64,000 nucleotides of DNA, from the NCBI GenBank assembly GCA_032209605.1, contig JASFXZ010000032.1, forward strand, positions 5,953,722-6,017,721. The letters run 5' to 3'. Below the pieces are notes generated by a model, which was not told the origin of the DNA, did not search any database, and saw only the letters and a list, made by a program, of their open reading frames with translations. Positions 1 to 12,168 of this stretch are shown one piece after another. Position 1 is the stretch's first letter. Every line of letters begins with the position of its first letter. The stretch comes from Mactromeris polynyma (lineage: Eukaryota > Mollusca > Bivalvia > Venerida > Mactridae). The position numbers were made by a program, and so were the translations under genes.

Positions 1-645
1 GATCTGTAGGGGTGCTATATAGCCTGTGGCCGAAAGTTGAGCATGCACAATGTTCTTGGTTGGTCAGATGAGACATACAGACGGTCCTGGGCCTGTAGGA
101 TCCGTAAACTGTAAACGATTTGAACACAAAACAACAGTGAAGTAATTTTTTTTTCTGTTGCATTATTTTGTTAGTACCATGAAAAAACAAGCAAACAGTA
201 TACTCTTCAGGGAACTTGTATTTTGGAATCCTTGGGAACGCCTACTTCTGAGGACTTGTTTTACCAATTTTCTTTAAAATTTCATCAAGGGTCTCCCACC
301 ATTTTTAGAAACAAGCTCAGGACCCTTATTTTGCAAATCCTGGTGAATACCCTAACCAAATCCTCCACAAATGGTAGAAACTGACTTACTCAAATGTGAC
401 TTGGACCACTGAACCTTACAGCAAGAGTCACCGGCCTCAGCAAAAGTCAAGAATTTTATGTCAGATTTAAAGTACAAAATTGAACACGGTAATTCTGTAT
501 CAAATATTTCATTATGTATGTAACGATGTATGTAATAAAACTTCAAAGAGAAAATCACACTCGACCAATAAAATTTAATTACATGATTCATAAACTCTGG
601 GGAGTAATGGTATCTATTTGATATTATATTGCGGTTGAACAACAA

Positions 646-1133
646 TAAGGCCGTCCTTAAAAAACTGTTTGTTTGTCATGACCCTATCCAGCAAACTTTA
701 GGTAGGACGGTAAGTAATTTTTTCGGCACAGGTTTTGCTATTTTCATATCAGTGTTGTGTAAACCAATCAAATCTTACTTTAACCAATAAGACAATTTCT
801 CGTCAACTGCACAACATTTGTAATCTTGACGGGGATTGGTTAATCTTTCAATAAATTGATATTCGTTGAATTTGCCGAAATCCATTTTGGATCTAGAATA
901 ACCAGCAATCGTAACATCTCGGCATTTTTTTTTAATGTTGCGCAACAAATCTTAACTTTCAAATTGCGGCGACCATCTTTTTTCAAGATTTTTCTGGTTT
1001 TCTTATTACTTTATATGGTCATTCCAATTTCAACTTTTATAACGCAGCCCCTAAATATTTTTTTGAAAAGGGGCCATTTTCGGGAATTGATGGGGTTATG
1101 CTGAACAAACAATTTTTTAAGGAAGGCCTGATA
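646..1133. mobile_element. Palindromic-ended DNA transposon remnant (AAGGCCGTCCTTAAAAAA ends)
   Basis: The left end reads AAGGCCGTCCTTAAAAAACT followed by GTTTGTTTG. The right end is its approximate reverse complement (CAAACAATTTTTTAAGGAAGGCCT). The interior includes a block beginning TTTTGCTATTTTCATATCAGTG that recurs at about 6715-6785 (reverse) and 26010-26285. Related ends occur at 18894-19010 and 54322-54520. No transposase frame is visible, so this is a non-autonomous element. Confidence 0.6.
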
Positions 1134-1473
1134 ATAACAATGACAATATGAATTTATCACATTTAAAATTACATTAACCAATATGAGATATACTAAATCA
1201 AGGGTGTGACACAAGACTGTTGTATCTTAAGTTTTGGTATAGAAGGTGATACAACATTCTTCACAATACCATAAAAATATCTTGTTGTATCTCAAGTTTT
1301 ACTGTAAAATATCTTTGACAAGGGAACCATGACTGTCAGTCAACTATTTATTGCCATGGAAAACTAATTAAAAATATTTGATCTGAGATAATTTCGGTTC
1401 CAATTCTTCTTAAAGGTCTATGAGTTGAGCAGATCATTCTTGTAGTTTAAAGTAATTTATTTTACGTAACAGT

Positions 1474-1680
1474 AGGGAGGTGCAGTGGTCCAGGGGTAGA
1501 GCGCCGACTCCTAATCCAAAGGTCATGAGTACGAATCCCTCAATGAGAAGGGTTTCATCACACACTTCACAATCCCTAAACTTGACGTGAGTACTGGTTG
1601 GTAACCAGGAAGCAGTCATTGAGAGTGATTAGTATAGGTTGTAAGGACTTGGTTCACAATTGATGTAAAATAAATAAGTT
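1474..1680 (+). mobile_element. tRNA-derived SINE-like repeat, family 1
   Basis: A tRNA-like head has a box-A-like part (AGTGGTCCAGGGGTAGAGCG) and a box-B-like part (GGTCATGAGTACGAATCCC), followed by a body with ACTTGACGTGAGTACTGGTT and a tail ending AAATAAGTTTAAACTTT. Related pieces are at 9187-9319, 18176-18300 (reverse), 42838-42960 (3' part) and 59672-59880. The call rests on the internal-promoter-like boxes and on repetition within the window. Confidence 0.6.
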
Positions 1681-2038
1681 TAAACTTTAAAAGAGATGTT
1701 TGTAAAACATTATGCCCCCCTGTGACCCCTAACCCCAAAATAAATAGGGTTCCTCTGCTACCCAAGATGAATGTATGGACCAAGTTTGAGGATGATAGGT
1801 CAAGGGGTTCTTGAATTATTGATCAGAAATGAAAAGGTTACGCATGGTCCGACCAACTGACTTGTGCAAAGCAACATGCCCTTTCTTCTTCAAAGGGGGG
1901 CATAAAAAGTAGTATCTGTCATACTTCCTTCTAAACCAACTGACCAACACCCTGTCCTACTGTATGAGGACACCTTTTTACGGAGAACCCTTCATTTGTG
2001 GGGATCTAAATAACAAATAAGGGTTGGCGAGTACGTAC

Positions 2039-2842
2039 CCAGTCTCTGGACATCCTGAGATTCTGTTCATTATCAAGGTAGCATTCATCGAATCTTTGGT
2101 AAGAATTTCAACTTTCTCATATCCCACCACCTCTTCCAGCAGTATTTTGAGTATATGGTTAGTGATATTGTGTGACGCTCTCTTGGAATTTTCCAGCACT
2201 ATAGGAATGCTTTCGCCATGGTAGAATAGATGTCTTTTGTACAGTAAACCTGTGAACACACCAAATGGGCAAAAAATGTATAAACCACAGGAGGTTGTCA
2301 CAAATTCTCTCCCTTTATCCCTTCTAGAGTTATCTCCCTTTACCCCTTCTAGAGTCCTTGCCCCTTATCCATTCTAGAGTTATCTCCCTTTATCCCTCCT
2401 AGAGTGCTCTCCCTTTATCCCTTCTGTATAAGTTTATAGTGTACAAAAGAAGGGATAAAGGGAGAAAATTCGTGAAAACACCTGTGGTATAAAACTTATA
2501 ACCAACATATAGGTGCTTGGTTCATTTTATTGACGAAGCAGATGAGCCAAAACAGAAAGCCCGCCCCCACCAAGAACGACTTTTTTTCTTGGGTGATACA
2601 ATAAGGGGACATTGCAGCAGAAATCAGTCACCATAGGAAATTTTAAAACATTGGCATTCTGAAGTCTAAGCAGATTAATGCTGGAAACAGCACAGACGTC
2701 AGACATTTTGTGAAGTGTTCCAATACGAAGAAATAAGAAGTAAGAAATAAAACTTACCTGGCCTATTTGTCAGGCATTTTCCATGGCCTTCTTCGATAAA
2801 CACCAACAGGAGGAAGAAAATCCATATACTTTTGGTGGCCAT
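2039..2842 (-). CDS. Secreted protein with binding-protein-like domain, 5' exons (3' part outside window)
   Basis: Two minus-strand exons are supported. Exon 1 (2842-2758) starts at ATG and encodes a typical signal peptide: a short basic start, then a hydrophobic core IWIFFLLLVFI, then a likely cleavage site near EEGHG. It ends in phase 1 at a perfect GTAAGT donor. Exon 2 (2249-2039) has a TTCACAG acceptor in matching phase, 69 whole codons, and ends in phase 2 at GTACGT. Exon 2 contains HNITNHILKILLEEVVGYE followed by a Met-Asn-Ala-Thr segment and a Cys. This resembles the N-terminal lobe of type-2 periplasmic-binding-protein-like domains found in many secreted or receptor proteins of marine invertebrates. 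That family call is from memory of the pattern and is tentative. A further exon could lie at 92-1 (open, phase-compatible), but it is weak. The product is probably secreted or a receptor ectodomain; no ligand can be named. The rest of the gene lies left of the window. Confidence 0.55.
2281..2490. repeat. Foldback repeat with CTAGAAGGGATAAAGGGAGA motif, copy 1
   Basis: The left arm carries several copies of TCTCCCTTTATCCCTTCTAG and the right arm carries the complement (AGAAGGGATAAAGGGAGA), flanked by CCACAGGAG on one side and CCTGTGG on the other. The whole can fold into a hairpin. Related copies are at 30230-30345, 30695-30780 and 32310-32465. This copy lies in the intron immediately upstream of exon 2 of the minus-strand secreted-protein gene. 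Confidence 0.7.
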
Positions 2843-5772
2843 AATCACATTTCAGCCAATCACCATCATTGGTACTCAACTATCAGCCAATCAGCATCTT
2901 TGTTACAAAACACACATTTTGAATACAGCACTCAAGTACTATCACAGATTACACATCTTATAAGCGCCATAGGCTTGTCACAATCTTTTCCTTAGTTAGT
3001 ATACTACTCAAAATGTTCCAAGTATGAAAACCATTAGGTTAAATCCAGAGTCAAGGCTGAACGTTTCACAATGTGGCGACTGTTGTCTTTTAACCGGCAC
3101 ACTGACGTGTTTGCTGCATGCAAGATGACCCAGTTTCTGCTACCTGCAAGAACAATGACATTCACAGTTGTTTATGGAGCTCATAACATAAAAGTGCATT
3201 CAGGAAATCTGTCAACAAGGATTTCTCTTAAATGCCACAGCATAATGTAGGACTTGTGAAACAATATGTGCTTGCATCTTTGACGCAATATCCGAACAGA
3301 GAATTGCCATATGGAACACTCAACCTGTCAATTGAACTGAGACGAAATATATTTTGCAATCCAAGTGAATTGGTGACAGACACCTGCCATAAATTCTGAA
3401 TTATTTTGAAATAAAATTGATGAACCAGACCGAAATGAAAACATCATTAAATATGGATTATAGACACCATGTTGATTCAACAGCAATATTATAAATAGAT
3501 AAATCCACAAATTGGATGCTGTATCACTAAATATACATACTTACAATGAATTAGAATTGAATATTTCAATGGGAACAGGATTCAAAGCCTACATGTACAA
3601 TATATTTTGAATGTAGTTAAAGGTAGATAGTCATATTTTCTATCAAAATATTGAGGGTTCAGTGCAAGCCTATCCTAACTCCTATATAAATACATAGGAG
3701 TTAGGAAAGTCTTGCAGCGAACCCTCGATATGCTAAGAAATAATTTTGAGACATGGTATGTTAATGCCTTTATACAGACATACTCTTTTACTTAAAAGTT
3801 TCCTCAAACTGCAAAACATTAGTCAGATAAAGGTATTCCCTGAGCTTACAGTGACTGGGCACGTAAGTCAGGATAGAAAATACTGGTATCAGACTCTTGT
3901 ATTCGCGATTTTGGGAAACTCATAAAGAAAAGTGACAATGTCTATGCAGTGTTTAGAGTACATTTAACGAAGGCATTTACCACCAATTTTTCTCATATTT
4001 GTAAAAAAAATAAGACTATGTATCTTTAAGCTTGGTGGAGATGAAAGTATATACGCATATCTGAAATACCCAGCAATCCCCTTCCATGAAACGTGTAGGT
4101 GTCTGTGTGGGATGTTGTCCCATTTACATCCTATAGCCTCCCCCCCCCCCGAATTGTACGATCAACACCCTTCCCTGTATCCAATAAACGACCAATCCCC
4201 TAAATTTGTGGATTTTATATCATTTTGACTGGAGTGTCTGTATAACATCAGAGTCTCCAAACCTTCATGAAGGAGCAAGAACTGTTAGAAATTTAGGAAA
4301 GCCATGTAGATTATTTCTACTTATCATAGAGACATCTTTATAGGATGGGGTGGTCATTTGTGACATTGCAGCAACAATATATAAGTAATGACTGATGGGT
4401 ATGAAATATGTTTTTTCCAATTGGACATCTGTTGTAATTCACATATCAATGTTTGTCCCACAAGGAAGGTTTAGACAGTCGATTATTCTGGGATTTAGAC
4501 AGGCTTGGAGAAACCACTATAGGGGGGTGAATAGACTGGCTGGAGTTTTCAATGGCAGAATTTTGATGCCTAGATCATGCATTCGACGGACGCCGGGATT
4601 TTGACAAAACATTTGGCTGTTTGTTTAAGTCCCCTGAATGTATTCATCACCCTTCCCCAGGTAGACAAAACATTGACAGAAAAGTTACCCCAACAAGAAA
4701 TAAACCCGTTTATGCCGCATCAAGGGATGAGAGCAGACTATTAGCATTTAAATATAGATAAAGACAGACTTGTCTTGCTTTCAATCCATAGTATGTTTCG
4801 TCATCTTATGCCAGACATCTTACAACAGCAATCATCATTTACGCAGGCGGTAATTTGCCGGCAAAATAAATTTTTATAGCAAACATAGAAGTCTAGACTA
4901 AACTTTGCATGTGTTCACCTTTTCTCAAGTCAAAACTCATGATTCATAATAAAAGATAAAACAATTCATGTCAAGCAAACACAAGCATTTATTACCTGCT
5001 AATTACTTAGATTAATTAATTCTTGATGAAAAAGCCAAACATAATGAAAACTTCACTCAGCCCGTCAATTAATTTTTGCTAAGTGTGTGATATTAATTAC
5101 TGACATTGTCATGAGACACCATTGTCACACAGCCATCATGGTCGGGTTTTGCGGACAAAGACGCGCAAAAAATGCCTAACCTTTGAACTTCTGGAAGCAT
5201 TAAAAAAAATGGCGAAATACATTAAATACTTCTGAATTTCCAACAATTAGCGCAAAACTGTGGTAATTAAGTTTTCGGTTAAGAAGCTATCGTAACGGTT
5301 TTGCATCAAACAATGGATTTGTGAATATCATAACAAAGTGACATTTACGTTTTAGACAGATTAACTGCAAATGTTGGGTGTCTTAATAGATAAGACAAGG
5401 TTGACAGTTGAAACCCTGAGCAACATGAATCACAAAATATTATACAAACAATGCTTTCACAGAGAATCATGATCAGATGTAGCTAAAACAAATGTGTATG
5501 AGTTACTGAATAAATGCCTTCATACCGATGTACTCGGGCACTCCATTGTCGATTTTCTTATGTTTCCCAAAATCGCAAATACAAGAGTCTAATACTCTAT
5601 ATCCTGACCTACGCATGGATTTCGTATGTGTTACAGAATGAGCGATTAAGTTGTTAAAAGGAACGCTACATACATTAAAGACAATGCCTTCCCACACAGA
5701 CCCCAGGAATGTCTTGCCCGAATGAGATTTAATTTGTTGTTATAACAGGAATAAGATATAACACTTTACATC

Positions 5773-5875
5773 TACTCTCGGACCTTGTTTATTGGACAAC
5801 TTTCGATCCAAAAACTTGGTATCATTCGAAATAAATATCAGGTCCCGATGAATTCTAATGAACGAGGTCCGACTG
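5773..5875 (-). mobile_element. MITE family B (CAGTCGGACCTCG ends), partial
   Basis: The right end is CGAGGTCCGACTG followed by TA. The interior contains the family phrases CTTGGTATCATTCGAAATAA and TCAGGTCCCGATG. TA-flanked CAGT ends suggest a Tc1/mariner/pogo-mobilised element. Other copies in this window are at 15458-15640, 19715-19895, 23609-23795, 36467-36640 and 41447-41617. Confidence 0.6.
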
Positions 5876-7399
5876 TACTTTGAGGATTTAGCGAAAAATA
5901 AATATAACCGATCGTGGCAAAAACAACGTAACTTAACCAAAATACTGAGTTACACCCGTTTTGCACAAAACTCACGATTTTCTTCGTTAAAAAAATAAAC
6001 AAAGTTCATAATTATTATTTATATTAAAAGATCCAAATTTATTCATTAATCATTTCCAGGGTTTAAGAAATACATAATTGAAATAAGGAATTTTAAACAG
6101 CACTCTATGAAACAGGGGTTTAAGAATTATATCGTGAAATTTTAATGTCTTAAAAACAATCTCTATTGTGGTTTAAGAATTTAACTGAAATAGTTTACCT
6201 TGAGAAAAAGCTATTATGGACAAAAGTCTAATTCTTCAGCAAACATTCTGTATAGAAAAATCACCAAGAAAAGTTGTCGTAAATTCCACTTCAAACAAAA
6301 ATGTTTTATTGCACTATATCCTTCACGAAATCCTTATAATCCTTTTGATATACCCACAAAAACATGTACCATTAGATAAAATATCCTAACTAAAACTTGG
6401 ACAATATTATCTGTACAGTAAATCCAACTGCCATTGAAATATTGTATTAACTGCTCAACAGTATACTCAACGTCAAAGATATCGGACATACCATAGCAAA
6501 CAGAATATCATGTTTGATGATCAAACATGTTTATACGTATTTGAACAAGTTTTTTATCCCAATGATCATGTTGGCTAATCATGTTTCATGAACATGTTTG
6601 ACTGTCAATACATGATCATAAATTTCATATAGCATAAATCATAATCATTTGTGAGAATTTCCCTAAATTTAAAAATGTCAGTTGTTCGGTTGAAGAGAAA
6701 TTGCTTTGGTGGTAAACGTAAAATTTGATTGGTTTACACAACACTGATATGCAAATAGCAAAACCATGTTGGTACGGCTCTGCCGAAAAATGTAGTAGTT
6801 TAATATTATAATTCAATTAATAACAACTTAGACAAGTATGTTTAAAACAATCATTTTCATTCAGCTATTGCTCAGACCAATTAACCTGATCCTCATGACC
6901 TCTATTAGCATAATTTCACAGTTGACTGATTATCTAACTTTGTCTTCGTTGGTAATCCGATTGAATTCGGCCCTTGTCGTATTGATGTACATGTTTGGTC
7001 ATTTAATATTCATATAATGAATGAAATTGAAACTGCAACGAAAATTACAAAATGTACCAATCATGCATGATTTTCTCACTGAAAATTTTATAGTCAGCGT
7101 ATTTGATGTATAATATATTCATGTGTCACAGTACAGACTAAATCCCATGTAAATGAACATAAGACATCCCCTTTCCCCTTTAACATGGATAATGTTTAAT
7201 CAAGGTCAATATAATGCTCTATAGCTGGAATACTCGTAAAACGCCTATCAACTGGGCAGAAATATGAACCTAAAGAAAAATTCACACCAAGAAATTTTAC
7301 GAAATGTAAAAAATGTTCTAGGGTTGAGGCAAAAAAATAGTGTTGGTCGATTAACCCGAAACAATTTTTTTTTTACACCCAAGGGGAGAGGATGTCTAA

Positions 7400-7480
7400 G
7401 CGGCTGGGGTAGCTAAGTCAGTAGAGCATTCGCCCAGTAAGCGAAAGGCCCCGGGTTCGAGAACAGGTCAGGCTGCATAT
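7400..7480 (+). mobile_element. tRNA-like SINE head
   Basis: GGGGTAGCTAAGTCAGTAGA followed by GCATTCGCC, then AGGCCCCGGGTTCGAGAACA, resembles tRNA boxes A and B. The downstream text does not look like a tRNA acceptor stem, so I call it a SINE or tRNA-derived fragment rather than a working tRNA gene. Confidence 0.5.
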
Positions 7481-7970
7481 TTTTCTAACCCTGTGACACA
7501 TACGTTAAGGTCAGGATCTGATTTATATTTTCCAACTATAGTAAGTTTAAAACATAGACATTTTAATTTTGTTAAGTATACATCTAAAATGGCTTGCGAA
7601 AACAGACCCGGTTGATCTTCAATGCTATAACGATCTGTCAATGTAAATACCGACCATATATAGCAATATAAGTGAAAATATTGATTTTTGAAACCTGATT
7701 ATTTATGTTAAGTTGCTGATTTATACTGTCAATGTTTAAACAGTTAAATTGATTAGCACAAAAGAAATTTCCGTTCAAACAATTTGTAAAAAATCATGAT
7801 AATGTTAAATATGATAATCGCATATTTCCGTTTAAAATTTAACTTCCATCTGAGAAAGCCACAGGCAGAACTCTTTTGGCATATAGAATTACTTTATATT
7901 TCTTTCCGTAGGCGTTATAAAGTGGAGTTTCGATGTTGGGTTTCGTGTCCCACCACCAATTTTTCAGTTA

Positions 7971-8151
7971 CAGTAAAACCTCGATAATAAGACCACCCTT
8001 GAGACCCTTGAAAACTATTCTTGTTATTGAGGTGGTCTTAATATTGAGGTTGAATATTTAAGAGCAAAACAGTGAAAATGGACTTGAACATTTTGTTCTT
8101 AATTTCAAGGTGATCTGATTATTGAGGTGGTCTTTAAGTGAGGTTTTACTG
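7971..8151 (+). mobile_element. MITE family A (CAGTAAAACCTC ends), complete
   Basis: The element begins CAGTAAAACCTCGATAATAA and ends with the inverted partner GAGGTTTTACTG, directly flanked by TA on both sides. TA target duplication with CAGT termini is typical of Tc1/mariner/pogo-type mobilisation. The interior carries the family phrase AAAACAGTGAAAATGGACTT. It is short and non-coding. At least twelve other copies or pieces lie in this window. Confidence 0.8.
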
Positions 8152-9186
8152 TATATGGAGATGGGTTGGTTTTGGAGACAATTGCCAAAAAATCAGCTTC
8201 TGATTGGTTGGTTCCAAGTTCAGTCTGAAAATTATCCAATGACAAGGCTGCATTCATAGACTGACATTGAAACTGTTTTATAAACTAAGATTCCACCTGA
8301 TTTTGTAACCGAGGACCACGGTATATTTTGGAGCAAATCAGATTTATGGTAAGAAGTGATCTTAGTCTGAAGTTCCATATACAAATACCACGTTTTTATA
8401 TCAAAGCAACCTCGCTTACAAAGAGTGACCCTCTGAGTCTTAAGGAATAATGTCTCTTCAACAATTTTATTACCAATTTAACCGTCTAGACTAGTTACCT
8501 CTCAAGAACAGCTGAAACTGGCACAGTACTCGAGTAAAACGTGTCCAAAGTCACGTTTTTATAAGAAAACATGTTTTATACAAAAAACAGATTTTTAAGA
8601 AAATTAAAATATATCAGTCAACAGTACCTTCGCTCACTATCATATAAAAGGGGAGTTTGTGAGAACCAAAATCAATCATCTTTTTGAAAAAAATTACGCG
8701 AAAAACATGAAAGACACAGTTCTTTTCACACACACAGATAATTATAGGGAGTAACTTAGTACCGCTGTTTTATCAGAGAAGAAATCTGAACACTCATGCA
8801 TTACCACCAAAAAATCATTTGTTTTGACATTTGACTCTCTTAACATAACCTTAGTATGTTAATTATCAGCCTGATGCATCCAGCCGATCGAGTTACCTGG
8901 CGGGGTATTGTCCTCGATCGGAATCTATGACAACAATCAGTGTAAGATAAGACGAAATAAAAATGTTTCAAAACATGTTTAAGCACCCGTGTAAGTCATC
9001 CAAGTAAGCGTACACCACTTGACGGGAGTAACAGTAGATTTTACTGTCCAGTAAAAGAGAGATGAAAGTCAAAACAAGTCCGTCTGCTTCTGTACTCCGG
9101 AAGAGGGAGTGGTAGTGTTGTGGATAGGAAGTTGGCCCCTCAAGAGGATTTAGGGTTCAACACATATCTTCAAAAGATACCAAAAT

Positions 9187-9319
9187 CAGGGCGGCACAGT
9201 GGTATAGGGGTAGAGCGCCCAACTCCTAATCCGGAGGTCGTGAGTTTGGTCATGAACTTCACCATCCCTAAAGGTGCGAGTATTGGATGGTAGCCAGGAA
9301 GCAGTGATTGAGAGTCATC
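9187..9319 (+). mobile_element. SINE-like repeat family 1, partial
   Basis: The head GGCGGCACAGTGGTATAGGG followed by GTAGAGCGCCC, then GGAGGTCGTGAGTTTGG, matches the family-1 tRNA-like head at 1474. The tail matches GTAGCCAGGAAGCAGTGATT. It is immediately followed by a 3' piece of MITE A (9319-9391), so this is one repeat inserted into or beside another. Confidence 0.6.
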
Positions 9320-9391
9320 TGAGCAAAACAGTGAAAATGGACGTGAAAATTGTGTTCTTAATTATTGAGGTGGTCTGTGAGGTTTTATTGT
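9319..9391 (+). mobile_element. MITE family A, 3' fragment
   Basis: It starts at GAGCAAAACAGTGAAAATGG and ends GAGGTTTTATTG followed by TA, which is the 3' half of family A. The left terminus is missing. Confidence 0.65.
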
Positions 9392-9428
9392 ATAACATTT
9401 TAACGAGCATAGAGGAATATATTTTAAT

Positions 9429-9813
9429 TAGGAATGTCAACGAATGGTAATTTTGGTATTTGAATATTCGGTCAACCTTCCGAACGAATATTCGAATATC
9501 AAACATTGTTTAATAATAACACATATGAAATTCGAAGTTTAACTTTTAGTTCATGCTTATCAATTTTGTGTTTTAAACTGATAAATCCCCGCGATTACTA
9601 ATAATTTGAGGGCCTAACTGTCATCACCAGGGTGTTATATCTCTCTTGCACTCAAATATAAAACATGACTTGTCAATTAACACCTGTATATATTATTTTC
9701 ACGTGTAAAATGTCATTCAATGCAATAATGCCCATCATTGAAATTTAATACACTTGCATTTTATCGAAAAATCGAATTCCGAATCAGTATTCGAATATTC
9801 GTTGACATCCCTA
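9429..9813. mobile_element. hAT-like MITE (TAGGGATGTCAACGAA ends)
   Basis: The left end is TAGGAATGTCAACGAAT and the right end is the inverted partner CGTTGACATCCCTA. Flanking 8-mers ATTTTAAT and ATTATAAT differ at one base, consistent with an 8-bp hAT target duplication. The interior is rich in TCGAATATTCG palindromes. More decayed relatives are at 45094-45440 and 51634-51965. There is no coding capacity. Confidence 0.7.
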
Positions 9814-9914
9814 ATTATAATTAGGCAAGTGTCAAAGAAATTTAACAGATAAATATCGAACATATCAAAGACTTTTTCATAATATGCAGGACTTGATGTG
9901 CTTGAAAATAAATG

Positions 9915-10150
9915 GCTACCAGCCAGTTAGCTCAGTCGGTCGGATGCTTGAGTACCAATCTGGAGACGAAAGTTCAAACCCTGGATGAAGCGTAATGTTC
10001 AACTTGACAATTTAACTGAAGACATCCAATGTCATTTGTCTCTCCCCCTTCCCACCTTCATGCCAGGAAGTTTTTACTGGTTGCTCCCAGAAGTAAATAT
10101 CAGTACTGGTTGGTATTTACCCGGGAAAACTGGCAAAGTTAACTGAACAT
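9915..10150 (+). mobile_element. tRNA-derived SINE-like repeat, family 4
   Basis: The head CAGTTAGCTCAGTCGGTCGG followed by ATGCTTGAGT resembles a tRNA 5' half with box A, and AAAGTTCAAACCCTGG resembles box B. The body continues with non-tRNA sequence. A similar head is at 34708. Confidence 0.55.
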
Positions 10151-11159
10151 TGTGTATAACCGAAGTACTGTAGAAAAATGGCTTAAATCTAAAAAGAAAC
10201 ACATTCAAACAATATACAGTAGGAGTTATTACAGGCTGTCAACTCAACTCTTTTCAAAATGTAGGGATGATGTAGGGCTATTTTTTTTTCATTAGGGCAA
10301 AAGTAGGGATTTTATTGCCAAAAAGTAGGGATGATTAGACCTGCGTGCTTCATGCAGGTGAAATAAATATTTTGAGTTAAACGCCTCAGATTTGAAAAAA
10401 AGTAGGGTTAGTAGGGCTCTTTCAAGAAAAAGTAGGTAAAAGTAGGGAAAAGAAGGAAATGTAGGAAAAGTAGGGCTCACTTGACAGCCTGTTATTACAA
10501 AAAATAAGGACTTTCCACATACCTGACAGTAAATTCCAATTTTCTTAAAAGTAAAGGTTAATCACCCATAGTAAAACACGTACAACAAATATTCTCTAAC
10601 CCTCGTACAAGTCCTATAGTTCATTTAAGTACAGAGGTGATAACTTTCAAAATCAATTAACCTTTCAATTCATCGACAATTTTCAACAAAGGAACGAGGA
10701 AAAATAGCTGAAATACTTAGCATTGTTACCCTAGACACTTTTCTCACACGAAGTATTGTAAAAAATATTTACAACTTGTGTTCGAGATTTCCCTCACAAA
10801 TTGACTCCCTGCATTTAAATGCATTTAATTCAAAATTACAGAGAGATGCAGGTAACCGATTTAAAGTTTAAATTTGAAGTGAAAATTTTAAGGGGCTGAA
10901 AGACCCCATTGTCATAGAAATAAGAAATAGACCTCACATGCTATCACATGCCAAAAAAATAATTTCAAAGCTTTTTTTATACACAAAAAACACTTATTGA
11001 TAGTTTAGCGCAAAACTATGCTAATTGCTTCTTATAACTCAATTGAGATACAATAGTTGTGCGTCAAAGCCTAAAAAATGTATAAGACTATCTGACAATT
11101 AACTCATACATGTATTATGTTAACTGAAGCCTTATACATAAATATGATAATACTGAAAC

Positions 11160-11380
11160 TCTTAGTCTTAAAAGGCTTAAATGTTCGTTTTGCCGCTACA
11201 TCGTTATAATGATGTAGATTTTAATACAAATCACAAAATGCGTACAGTGGATAACAACGATTATTTGGACGAAATTTCATTTGTTGGTTTAGATTTAGTG
11301 AAAAACAAAAGGCTGGTAAAAAATAACTTTAGCAAATTTAAAGTCTAAGTCTGAGTTTCAGTCTTAAAATGTTTGAGAAT
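11160..11380. repeat. Dispersed repeat (AAAGTCTAAGTCTGAGTTTC family), copy 1
   Basis: It contains GCCGCTACATCGTTATAATG and near its end AAAGTCTAAGTCTGAGTTTC then AGTCTTAAAATGTTTGAG. Matching segments in the same order occur at 18308-18500 and 50465-50735. This is a non-coding dispersed element of about 200-270 bp. Confidence 0.6.
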
Positions 11381-11570
11381 GTTAGGCTCCAGTATTTATA
11401 TAAAGCAAACACATACGGATAAGAATAATACTGAGAGTATTTACTGTGTAAATGGTAAAAACATGATGGGGAAATGTTTGTGAATTTCGTGAATTCACCG
11501 AAATAGACAGCATAAATTTCCTTATTTACAGAAATAGACTTTACACACTTGACTATTGAATGTTACAATA

Positions 11571-11672
11571 CAGTAAAACCTCAATTATAAGACCACTGTT
11601 GGTATCCTCGAAAACAGGTCTTCTTATTGATGTGGTCTTAATACTGAGGTGGTCTTAAGTCTAGTTTTACTG
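11571..11672 (+). mobile_element. MITE family A, internally deleted copy
   Basis: It starts CAGTAAAACCTCAATTATAA and ends CTAGTTTTACTG with TA on both sides. At about 100 bp it retains both termini but lacks the usual core. Confidence 0.75.
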
Positions 11673-11996
11673 TACTCAATTCAAATGTTCGCAAACACTT
11701 CCACCCATGAAATGTCTGAAATTGCCAATTTGCAAACTTTTTAACTCGATAAATTATCCACTCATGTACAATGTAGCATTTTATGTCGAGTCCTTGTTGT
11801 TGCAAAATAATTTTTATTTACATCGCCATAAAATATTTTCTACGATGATTTATTTGGTAACAATCATAAAAAAACATCAAACATCAATAAATTTTAATGA
11901 GTAAGCTTACTGATCCAATGAGAAATTATTACATCAATTAGCCGACCAATAAATGGTACAGGTGGTGAAATTAACAGACCAATTAACACCTAAGAA

Positions 11997-12168
11997 TGTT
12001 ATAAATACAAGTGCTCGTAAGGACACACAGAAATACATTACGAACCAACCGAAGCTTCATTCAATTTAGGCTAAACAAAATGAATTTTACGTTCGAAATT
12101 GCAACATTATTATTTCCTAAGGATATCCCCCTGAATCCAGTAGCTATGTCTTCATTACACTCTATCTA
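11997..12168 (+). promoter_or_regulatory. Possible TATA-type promoter with short downstream ORF
   Basis: TATAAATACAAG at about 12000 is followed about 80 bases later by AACAAAATGAATTTTACG, which opens a 29-codon frame. The spacing resembles a TATA promoter and leader, but the frame is short, has no recognisable homology and no good splice donor. It is offered as a weak possibility only. Confidence 0.15.

Noticed and set aside
1..92. Third exon of the minus-strand secreted-protein gene (starting PRTVCMSHLTNQEHC)
   Set aside because: The frame is open and phase-compatible after a CTACAG acceptor, but 30 open codons are easily random, the pyrimidine tract is weak and no family match is seen.
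3040..3152. Minus-strand terminal-exon candidate (SRNWVILHAANTSVCRLK...) after a TTCTTGCAG acceptor
   Set aside because: A 36-codon open stretch with a good acceptor but no homology and no joinable upstream exon; could be a chance frame or a 5' untranslated exon.
7400..7480. Possible functional tRNA gene
   Set aside because: Box A and B-like sequences are present, but the 3' half does not pair with the 5' end and the sequence runs into a SINE-like body.
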